Source: Leeuwenhoekiella nanhaiensis
GTDB taxonomy: Bacteria > Bacteroidota > Bacteroidia > Flavobacteriales > Flavobacteriaceae
Length of the DNA stretch: 64,000 nucleotides
Direction of reading: 5' to 3'
Assembly: GCF_002744755.1 (NCBI RefSeq)
Contig: NZ_KZ319288.1
Location: 186,001-250,000 of the forward strand
The notes beneath the pieces were generated by a model. The model had not been told where the DNA came from, did no database searches, and was given only the letters and a program-made list of their open reading frames with translations. Positions 17,791 through 24,911 of the stretch are shown in pieces. A program made the translations under genes and the position numbers. Numbering within the stretch: position 1 is the stretch's first letter; every line of letters starts with the position of its first letter.

Positions 17791-18945
17791 ATGGATCACA
17801 ATCTGCAAAAAACCATTTTATTTCTGGCTTTTATTCTGTTGGGATTACTGCTTAAAGTAAAGCTTAAAAATAAACAGGAGTTGGCCGGTATCAAGATGAT
17901 CATTCTCAATCTTGCGCTTCCTGCTACCATATTTATTGCGCTCCTAAGTATAGATGTAGAATTATCATTGCTGATTTTACCATTCATGGCTTTGGCGCTT
18001 AATGTTGTACTTTTTGCTCTTGCTCCTGCCATTCTAAGCTTTACAGGACTGAAACGCGGCACGGCAAATTTTCGGACTGCCCATTTGCTCATACCCTCTC
18101 TTGCGCCGGGACTGAGCTGTTTTCCTTTTATTCTCGAGTATCTGGGCGAAAGCTATCTGGCCAAAGCGGCAATGGCAGATTTAGGAAATAAGGTTTTTGT
18201 CCTTTTGGTTTTATATCTGATCGCGATGCGCTGGCATTATAAAACTCAGGAAGTAAAAGGAACCTCAAACTCCAGTAAACTGAAGAACTTAATGCTCGCT
18301 ATGGTCACCGAGCCGGTAAATCTCTTTATTGCCGGGGCCTTAATCCTGTTATTTGCAGGATTTAGATTGGACACGTTGCCTTTTGTCTTTTCGGAAGGAT
18401 TGTTAAAGCTCAGTTTATTGATGACGCCACTGGTATTGCTGTTTATAGGGCTTTCGGTAAGTGTGAAACGCAATCAGTTTTTGCAAATTCTTTCGCTTCT
18501 CTTAATACGCGCCGGAATTGTAATTCTTTTTGCTTTGGCTGTCTGTTATTTGGGTAACATTTCAATTGCACAGGACCGGCTGTTACTTTTAGCTTTCGGG
18601 CTAAGCGCCTGTAGTTTCTGGCCTTTTGCGCATATCGCGGCGGTTGCTTCTCAGGAAAAGGAACTGAATAATTTGCGAAAAACCTTCAATCAAAATTATG
18701 CGATCAATATTTTAGCAATTTCCTTTCCGCTTTCGGTGCTGCTTATTTTGGGAATTTTAGCAACAGGAACTCAATTTGCAAGTTTATCAAGTTTGTTAGT
18801 ATTGGCTTTAAGTCTTGTTCTAAGTGGTTCTGCTTACCCAATTGCGCGCTATTTCTACCGCAAACGTAAATACAGCAACTCAGATATTGAAATTACGGCT
18901 TCTAAAAAACCTGCTATTCAAATTAGACAAATTCACGAGAATTAA
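17791..18945 (+). CDS. AEC-family-like permease
   Basis: A 384-residue membrane protein with about ten hydrophobic helices arranged as in auxin efflux carrier/malate permease-type proteins (five plus five helices; LNLALPATIFIALLSI in the first helices matches the conserved LPA region). It starts two bases after the aminotransferase stop, so the two are in one operon; transport of that enzyme's substrate or product is a reasonable inference. The 3' end overlaps the converging 18942-19625 gene by four bases. The call is by topology and short motifs. Confidence 0.65.
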   Translation: MDHNLQKTILFLAFILLGLLLKVKLKNKQELAGIKMIILNLALPATIFIALLSIDVELSLLILPFMALALNVVLFALAPAILSFTGLKRGTANFRTAHLLIPSLAPGLSCFPFILEYLGESYLAKAAMADLGNKVFVLLVLYLIAMRWHYKTQEVKGTSNSSKLKNLMLAMVTEPVNLFIAGALILLFAGFRLDTLPFVFSEGLLKLSLLMTPLVLLFIGLSVSVKRNQFLQILSLLLIRAGIVILFALAVCYLGNISIAQDRLLLLAFGLSACSFWPFAHIAAVASQEKELNNLRKTFNQNYAINILAISFPLSVLLILGILATGTQFASLSSLLVLALSLVLSGSAYPIARYFYRKRKYSNSDIEITASKKPAIQIRQIHEN

Positions 18946-19625
18946 TCCCCTGTGATGTAAATCTCAAACGTACTTGATCTGCGTTCTTTAGCCAGATTGC
19001 TATCGCTTCCTCGCTCCACTTTTAGGTCAATAACATCCCGTATTCGGTTTGCTAAACTATCTGCTTTTGATTTTAAGCCGTCGTCGTAGTAATAAAGTGT
19101 TCGGTTCCGTTTATCCAGATACACGGGGTTAGCGCGTATTAAGGTATCTTCTTCTACAGCATTTAAGAGTTTCAGTTCTTGTGAGGCATTTTTTTTATCA
19201 AACAAAAAAACAACCCTAAAATCCCGATCTTTTTCGAAGTTTAACCCCAGTTCATTCGCTTTAATTTTCCAGCTATCCAGTTTTAAAAGGGTATCTAAGG
19301 GCAATTGGCGCAATCGTGCTATGCTGTCAAAATACAAACCAATCTTATCGAGACTACGGGTTAATCGGGTATTGTTTAGCTCCATATCACCTATTGAATC
19401 GTAAATAGTATCAATCATAGATACATAGCCTATGGTCTGATTATCTATGATTTGCAGACTGTCTTTAGTACGCTCCAGGCGTTCATTTGATCTTGAGAGT
19501 TTATGATTCAAACTAAAAGTCAGTGCAAGTAGCAACGCGATGATGATGCCTGCTATGATGTAGAAGATTTTACTTCGCTTATCACGCTTTTCTACTTCGG
19601 CGATGGCCTGGTCAAGTGTTTTCAT
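18942..19625 (-). CDS. Single-pass membrane protein, last gene of the TIR-caspase cluster
   Basis: 227 residues. A charged cytoplasmic N-terminus (about 20 residues) leads to one membrane helix (about 20-40), then a coiled-coil stretch (HKLSRSNERLERTKDSL) and an extracytoplasmic domain. The C-terminal 60 residues (RTLYYYDDGLKSKADSLANRIRD, then STFEIYITGD) look like LytR_C or SPOR-type domains, which bind peptidoglycan or other ligands; this is a weak resemblance only. It begins four bases after the second TIR gene ends, and is probably co-transcribed with it. No family was firmly recognised. Confidence 0.6.
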   Translation of the reverse strand: MKTLDQAIAEVEKRDKRSKIFYIIAGIIIALLLALTFSLNHKLSRSNERLERTKDSLQIIDNQTIGYVSMIDTIYDSIGDMELNNTRLTRSLDKIGLYFDSIARLRQLPLDTLLKLDSWKIKANELGLNFEKDRDFRVVFLFDKKNASQELKLLNAVEEDTLIRANPVYLDKRNRTLYYYDDGLKSKADSLANRIRDVIDLKVERGSDSNLAKERRSSTFEIYITGD

Positions 19626-19628
19626 AGG

Positions 19629-20468
19629 TTAAATGCTGGCTAGTCTAATAAAATCGGAGTTCATATTTTCGATATCAGCTTCAGTAAGCTTTGAAATGGC
19701 GCGCTCCAAACGGTTTCTTTTGAGTTCAAAAAGTTCAATAAGCTGAATGCGACTGTCCCGGTCGCCTATTTTCCGGTAGATAAATAAACCGAGCATCGCT
19801 AAAATGGCAAGAACGCTTATTAAGATCTGCTGCTGTGTATCCTGAAAATCAAGATTTTTATTGAAAAAATTAATCATAAAGATCCCAATAACACCAAGGC
19901 TCAGTACGCCAAGACCAAGGAGCAGATGATACAATCGTTTTACCCGGGACAGGTGAAGGCTTTTTGCTTTGGCGATCTCTTCCGATGAAATAAGCCGTTC
20001 CTCTAAAAAATCAGGGTCCAAATGCTTTTGTGGAGTGGGATTTACGGCTTGCGCTGTTCCTTCCAAACGATCTGTATCTACCTCCCTGCTTTGCTTTAAA
20101 TCCTCAAGCAGTACCAAAAACCCTTCTTCTAAGGATTGGCTGCAATCAATATACTGTACCCTGCGAAGCAATAAGGGGACACGGCACTCTTCGAGCAAGA
20201 GCGGCACTATCTTTTTCTTTTGTTCCAGAGCGCAGTCTATTTCGCTCAAAACATAGGTAGAAGCCACAGCAGGCGGCGATAAAAGCACCAGTACAGCATT
20301 TGCTTCTTCCAGAGCATTTTGAATCGCAATATCCCAATGCGTACCGGGCTCCAGATTGAGCAGATCAAGCCAGACGGCTACGCCATGCCCTTGAAGGCGT
20401 TGCGCTAACTCGAGAGCAATTTCTTTATTCTTACGCGAATAGCTGATAAAAAGCGTTTTAGACTTCAT
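19629..20468 (-). CDS. TIR-domain membrane protein (TIR2)
   Basis: 279 residues. Residues 1-130 form a TIR domain: KTLFISYSRKN, VAVWLDLLNLEPGTHWD, and STYVLSEIDCAL with Glu76 in the place of the catalytic glutamate of NAD-cleaving TIR domains. Two membrane helices follow (about 181-202 and 215-231), and the C-terminus is a short helical cytoplasmic tail. It is a paralogue of the preceding TIR gene, 16 bases away. The ATG at 20468 gives a standard TIR start; a longer frame from 20495 would overlap the upstream gene. NADase or scaffold activity is possible, but neither is shown. Confidence 0.8.
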   Translation of the reverse strand: MKSKTLFISYSRKNKEIALELAQRLQGHGVAVWLDLLNLEPGTHWDIAIQNALEEANAVLVLLSPPAVASTYVLSEIDCALEQKKKIVPLLLEECRVPLLLRRVQYIDCSQSLEEGFLVLLEDLKQSREVDTDRLEGTAQAVNPTPQKHLDPDFLEERLISSEEIAKAKSLHLSRVKRLYHLLLGLGVLSLGVIGIFMINFFNKNLDFQDTQQQILISVLAILAMLGLFIYRKIGDRDSRIQLIELFELKRNRLERAISKLTEADIENMNSDFIRLASI

Positions 20469-20484
20469 GTAATCATTGGGTCTG

Positions 20485-21765
20485 TTAATTGACAAATCGG
20501 TCTTCAGAAAATTTTATTTTAATCCAGTACGAGCTGCCACTCTCAATTACTTCTTCAACAAAGACTAAAGACTTTGACTTTGTAGATCCCACCGCCGGCG
20601 AATTTGACTCACTACCGCCTCTGATGGTTCTCGCCTGTGTTGCAACGTAAAATTTGTCAACCACCGGCACACCGTCTCCCTGGGGTTCAAAGGCTAAATC
20701 AAAATAATTACTAAACTTACTGCCGTAGTACACATAGCCGGTCTGATCCAGGTATTCAATCAATTTAGTTCTTGCCTCTTCTCTAAATTCAGATTCGGTA
20801 TGGGTTTTATAGAAATTGAGATAATTTGCATATTGATTCAGCAGTTTAACCGCTTCCCACTTTTTTTGTTCTTCGGCCCGTGCAAGCTCCTCAGGCGTGG
20901 GTTCCGGTTCGGGCTCAGGCTCGTCAACTAGTGCTACATCTGGAGTAGGTTTAAGACTATCAAGCTTTGTTTGCGCGAGAGCCAGGTGCTCACAAGGTTT
21001 AAAATTTGCAATATGCGCTTCAAAAAGCTGCGCATCATCTGTATTTTGAATCAATTTCCAATCGGTCTCATCGGCGGTTTCGGCTATTTGTTGTTCTTCT
21101 TCAGGCTGTGTTTGAAGCTGAATTAAAGACCAAATGGCAATTCCTACAGCCACAACGGCCGCAGCCATATAAAACAGTTTTTTTGATGATTTCTTTTCAG
21201 AATTAGGAGAAGAGGTCGCTGTAGATTGAACTGACGCAGCGGGTATTTGATATTTTTTAGTGTCTGTAGGCGGAGGTATAACCGGTTTAGGCGGTGTAAT
21301 ATTTTCAACTTTAGACTCCTTTTCCGCTTTGTCAATCAGATTGTGGTCTGCCGCAGTATCAGAAAGCTTTGAAGCTACCTGATCTTCAAGCCCAAGAGAT
21401 GCAATCAGCGTGTTTAAAGCCCGATTGCGATTCCCGGTAAAATCTGCAAATTGAAGTCTGCGCAGTCTAAACGGAATATCGCAATCTTCAAGCAAAATGG
21501 GTACAACCCGCTTATTTTCTTCTAAAGCAAACGAAACTTCATCCATTACGTTAGGAGATTCTACCGAAGCTTTAGAGAGTATAATCAACAGCGTATTGCT
21601 TTTAAAAAGCGCCTGCTCAATGCTTTTATCCCAGCGCGAACCGGGTTGAATATCCAACTGATCAAGCCAGACCTTTGCCCCTGCTTCCCTGAGGCTTTGA
21701 GCAAGATGAATGACAAAATCAGAGTCTTGCCGTGAATAGCTAAAAAAAATAGTACCGGTATTCAT
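20485..21765 (-). CDS. TIR-domain protein with one membrane helix and a periplasmic SH3b-like end (TIR1)
   Basis: 426 residues. The TIR domain fills residues 1-120 (TIFFSYSRQDSDF, KVWLDQLDIQPGSRWD, SPNVMDEVSFAL with candidate catalytic Glu76). A Pro/Ser-rich linker leads to one membrane helix (about 197-217), a Glu/Pro-rich spacer (EPEPEPEPTPEE) and a helical region, and the last 60 residues (RTIRGGSESNSPAVG, YWIKIKFS) match a bacterial SH3 domain pattern. With the TIR inside, the SH3b would face the periplasm and could sense the cell wall. The start at 21765 fits the TIR domain better than the longer frame at 21837. Confidence 0.8.
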   Translation of the reverse strand: MNTGTIFFSYSRQDSDFVIHLAQSLREAGAKVWLDQLDIQPGSRWDKSIEQALFKSNTLLIILSKASVESPNVMDEVSFALEENKRVVPILLEDCDIPFRLRRLQFADFTGNRNRALNTLIASLGLEDQVASKLSDTAADHNLIDKAEKESKVENITPPKPVIPPPTDTKKYQIPAASVQSTATSSPNSEKKSSKKLFYMAAAVVAVGIAIWSLIQLQTQPEEEQQIAETADETDWKLIQNTDDAQLFEAHIANFKPCEHLALAQTKLDSLKPTPDVALVDEPEPEPEPTPEELARAEEQKKWEAVKLLNQYANYLNFYKTHTESEFREEARTKLIEYLDQTGYVYYGSKFSNYFDLAFEPQGDGVPVVDKFYVATQARTIRGGSESNSPAVGSTKSKSLVFVEEVIESGSSYWIKIKFSEDRFVN

Positions 21766-21876
21766 AATCGTTTCTGTTAGTTGGCTGCTTTGTTTATTTA
21801 CCAGGCAGCCGAAAAACACGTGTTTATAGGGCGACACGCATTTAAAATGGTGATTATCAGATTTGGGGGTACTCTT

Positions 21877-22098
21877 TTATTTTAAATCATAGGTTTTTTT
21901 AAATATCGAATCATCGCAGGCATAGAGCTCTCCCTGAATACCTTCCATCAACCAGTCACCGGGTTTACCCTGCATCATTCCTTCAAGAGTTTTAACCTGA
22001 AAAGCTTCGTGAATCTGTACACAGTTCACAGGTATGGGTTTCTTAACCGCTTTTTGCCAGTCACCAGCAACATCAGATTTTTTACTGAAGGTTTTCAT
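21877..22098 (-). CDS. Small protein of the phage-associated PGDW/PGDY type
   Basis: 73 residues from MKTFSKKSDVAG. The C-terminal half, with KTLEGMMQGKPGDWLMEGI followed by GELYACDDSIFKKTY, matches a small family common in phages and prophages (consensus PGDYhxxGhxGExYxCxxxIFxxTY, from memory). It has no known enzyme motif. It lies between the caspase gene and the first TIR gene on the same strand. Whether it belongs to the system or is a passenger is unclear. The alternative start at 22110 adds four residues. Confidence 0.6.
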   Translation of the reverse strand: MKTFSKKSDVAGDWQKAVKKPIPVNCVQIHEAFQVKTLEGMMQGKPGDWLMEGIQGELYACDDSIFKKTYDLK

Positions 22099-22131
22099 TG
22101 GGTATTCCATTAAATGTTAAGACTGCTGATT

Positions 22132-22143
22132 GGTCTATAGACC
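22132..22143. promoter_or_regulatory. Perfect 12-bp palindrome GGTCTATAGACC
   Basis: This palindrome lies in the 69-base gap between the caspase stop and the small PGDW-type gene. It could be a protein-binding site or promoter element controlling the downstream part of the cluster. No second copy was noticed in the window, and a chance palindrome of this length is possible. Confidence 0.3.
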
Positions 22144-22167
22144 TATAAAACTTTAGGCACTAGTAAA

Positions 22168-24354
22168 TTACAATAAAAAATTTGTATCCAGGAATTGAAT
22201 GAACGGGTCTTTCGGATTATTCGTTTCCATCAGCTGGGTATAGGCCGCATACGCATTGGTGTACATAGAATGTTTTTCGCGCGGACCTGCCAACACGACT
22301 GCATTTTCATAAAAACTTCGGGACTCTTCAAAATTTCCCAGATAGATATGCGCTTCGCCTAAAGTGGCCAGTTTCCAAAGACTGTCAAAATTATCCTCAT
22401 CGCAGGAATTTAAAGCCTTCTTGGCATAACCCGTCATTTTTGAATGATCGTCATTTACAATCAGACTTAAAAACGCCAGATTGATTGCATGATAATAGAT
22501 CTGACGGCAATCCTGATTGGCTTCCGCGAGCTCCAGTGCCTTTTTATAATATTTTGTTGCCGCTTCGCCGTCAGCGGTTTTAAATTCCTTTAAATACTTC
22601 CGTTTAAAACGACCGCCTAAAACTCCCATTACATCAGAATCTGCCTGAGACAAGGGATGTTTGCTCAAAATGGAAATAGCATCGTCTGCCCTTCCCAATT
22701 CTTCCAAAGCGTAAACCAACTGCTCCAGGCCGCGTTTATCAAGTTCCTGTGCTTTGGGTTCAAATTTCTCAACAACCGCCTGAAACTCGCCCGTCACCAG
22801 ATTTTTATCAATAGCGTCAGTTTGTTCGGAAGTCGCATCTGCCGAGAAAAGACTATGCACAAGACTCATCACCTCGTCGTCTTCTGATTTGGGTTTAATC
22901 ATCGAAAAGTGTGAGCCCTGAATCATTAGCGTATGCTCTTCCCGAAAAGGACCGAAAACAGATTCTGAGGTAACATACTCATCGTTAACCGCGGCAATCA
23001 CCTTAAAATCAAAAGGATATTCTTCAAAACGCCGCGACCAATCTGCACGTAAACCTGTTATAAATTCGCCTGAAGCATCCAGATCCCTGTATTTTTTATT
23101 GAAGATTCGGTCGAGAAAGCCCGATTTCAATCCGGCACTGGGTGTACCAAAGAGCAACACATGACTAAGATCTTTGAGTCTGTTTTCCTTTAAATCAATC
23201 AGAGCTTTTTGTACGACGAGTCCGCCGGTGCCGTGAGCCAAAATGGCTATTTTCTCGTATTGTCTAAAACGGAATTTTAGGCAGGTGGCTAAATAATCGG
23301 CAAGCTTTTCAATATCATCAGCATCTGCCCAAATACTTTTTCCTAAATGCGGGGCTACATATTCTGAAAAACCAAAAGGAAAGAGATCCCATTCTTCAAA
23401 ACGCGCATCCTGCATCAAAAACTGAGGCATTTCGCCAAAACTTGCAGCACCTTCGCCAACAAAACCGTGAACAAACAGAATCGCAGCCCGGGCATCCTCC
23501 CGTTTTCTGAATGCCGTAACCACCTCTGGTTTGTGCGATTTATCAACCGTGCGCTTCTGGGGCGTCGCTTCGGTGTTCACTTTGGTGCGCAGCTCCTGAG
23601 GAATATAACTCAATACAAAATCGTCGTAAATCTGAAGATTGGCATACGGTCGTTGTTCAGGCTTACGCTCAGGGACTTTCTTAAATATGTATTGAAAGAC
23701 TTCAGAGATACGCACAAATTCTTCATCAAAAGATTCTTTATGCCTTCCTTTTAAAACTTCTATTAAACATTTGGTAAACAAACTGTTATGATCGCCATCT
23801 AGAATCCAGGAAAGCTGATCTTCGCGGCATGAAGATAAGATAGACATCCCTTTACCGTCGTCAACCTCCTGAGCCAGGCCTTCCGGATTTTGAAGCTTGC
23901 TAACTGTATTTGACACACCGCTTCCTACCTCTCCCCGGGTCATACCAGCCGCATGACAGCTGTCTAAAAAGAATATCAGCCTGCGGGAGTTTATCTTGTT
24001 TATTTTTTCCCTTAGTTCTTCAGCCTTTACCCAGGTCGTGTCGTAGTTATCCGGGTCAAAATCATTGGGAACCAAATAAAACTGATTCCAGGGCTCGTAA
24101 AATCCGCCGTGACCGGAGTAAAACAGCATCACAGAGGAATCTTCGTCAATCTTCCCTATCAGTTCATCGAAGCCTTTAAGAATGCCCTCACGGGTCGCAT
24201 TTTTTTCGGTAAGTAGAATGATGTTCTCCTCCGGGTAACCCGCAAGTTGCTCATCAACCAAAATATTATAAATAGCGGTAGCGTCAAGAACGGTGGTAGG
24301 TAAATCGTTACCAACTCCTATGAGTAACGCGTATGCTTTAGAAAGTTTACTCAT
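22168..24354 (-). CDS. Caspase-like protease fused to an alpha/beta-hydrolase-like domain and TPRs
   Basis: 728 residues. Residues 1-250 are a C14-type caspase-like domain: LIGVGNDLPTT, the histidine in FYSGHGG (His82) and the nucleophile in FFLDSCHAAGM (Cys133). Residues about 285-515 resemble an alpha/beta hydrolase (ILFVHGFVGEG, then LAHGTGGLV, and a late GSHFSM). At the nucleophile elbow the serine of GHSxGG is replaced by Gly375, so this part may bind rather than hydrolyse. The C-terminal 190 residues are TPR-like helices. It starts six bases after the 24361-24867 gene ends. Caspase-like proteases commonly execute regulated cell death in bacterial immune systems. Confidence 0.85.
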   Translation of the reverse strand: MSKLSKAYALLIGVGNDLPTTVLDATAIYNILVDEQLAGYPEENIILLTEKNATREGILKGFDELIGKIDEDSSVMLFYSGHGGFYEPWNQFYLVPNDFDPDNYDTTWVKAEELREKINKINSRRLIFFLDSCHAAGMTRGEVGSGVSNTVSKLQNPEGLAQEVDDGKGMSILSSCREDQLSWILDGDHNSLFTKCLIEVLKGRHKESFDEEFVRISEVFQYIFKKVPERKPEQRPYANLQIYDDFVLSYIPQELRTKVNTEATPQKRTVDKSHKPEVVTAFRKREDARAAILFVHGFVGEGAASFGEMPQFLMQDARFEEWDLFPFGFSEYVAPHLGKSIWADADDIEKLADYLATCLKFRFRQYEKIAILAHGTGGLVVQKALIDLKENRLKDLSHVLLFGTPSAGLKSGFLDRIFNKKYRDLDASGEFITGLRADWSRRFEEYPFDFKVIAAVNDEYVTSESVFGPFREEHTLMIQGSHFSMIKPKSEDDEVMSLVHSLFSADATSEQTDAIDKNLVTGEFQAVVEKFEPKAQELDKRGLEQLVYALEELGRADDAISILSKHPLSQADSDVMGVLGGRFKRKYLKEFKTADGEAATKYYKKALELAEANQDCRQIYYHAINLAFLSLIVNDDHSKMTGYAKKALNSCDEDNFDSLWKLATLGEAHIYLGNFEESRSFYENAVVLAGPREKHSMYTNAYAAYTQLMETNNPKDPFIQFLDTNFLL

Positions 24355-24360
24355 AGTTGT

Positions 24361-24867
24361 TTATTTTACCGTTGCATACAATTGTTCAACTACTTGCGCC
24401 TGATCATCGGTTATTGAAGGGTTTGCAGAATTAGCCAGATCAAGGGCTGCGTTGATGACTTTTTGTTGTTGAAAGGTGATTAAACCTATTTCAGATAACC
24501 GGGAAGACAGATTACTCGGATTTTGGTTTGTGGCTTCAATGCCGTGATTCCTTGCCTTTTGGTTTAAAAATTCCTCAAGCTCTTTTTTAACTTTAAGCAC
24601 CCGCTCGTATGGAGAGCCCTGTGCTGAAACTGTCACAGACTTTGCTGAATCTCGCAGTTGAGGCGCCATCTTGCTTAAAAGTGTTTTGGCCTCATCTAGC
24701 TTATTTTGAAAGGTCATCGAGATTCCCGAGGCACTCGCGTCAAGCGATTGCATGCGGTTGATTGCCCCGCCAAAGAAGCTCTTAAACTTGAAGACGATTA
24801 TCAAAAGGGTGAGCGGCCAGATGATCACACTAATCAGCTGTACCAAATCTCCAAAAGTCACAGTCAT
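24361..24867 (-). CDS. Membrane-anchored helical protein upstream of the caspase gene
   Basis: 168 residues: a short N-terminus, one membrane helix (about 8-27), then a cytoplasmic helical region rich in Lys, Glu and Gln (MTFQNKLDEAKTLLSKM, VKKELEEFLNQKAR). The last 60 residues (NPSNLSSRLSEIGLITFQQQ and on) are helical with conserved-looking hydrophobics. No named family is recognised. Six bases separate it from the caspase gene, and 44 from the end of the TPR gene, so it is part of the same transcript. A partner or inhibitor of the caspase is possible, but not shown. Confidence 0.6.
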   Translation of the reverse strand: MTVTFGDLVQLISVIIWPLTLLIIVFKFKSFFGGAINRMQSLDASASGISMTFQNKLDEAKTLLSKMAPQLRDSAKSVTVSAQGSPYERVLKVKKELEEFLNQKARNHGIEATNQNPSNLSSRLSEIGLITFQQQKVINAALDLANSANPSITDDQAQVVEQLYATVK

Positions 24868-24911
24868 ACTAAAGTTGGTTTTTAATTTTTTGACTTGTTT
24901 TCTATTCCGTT

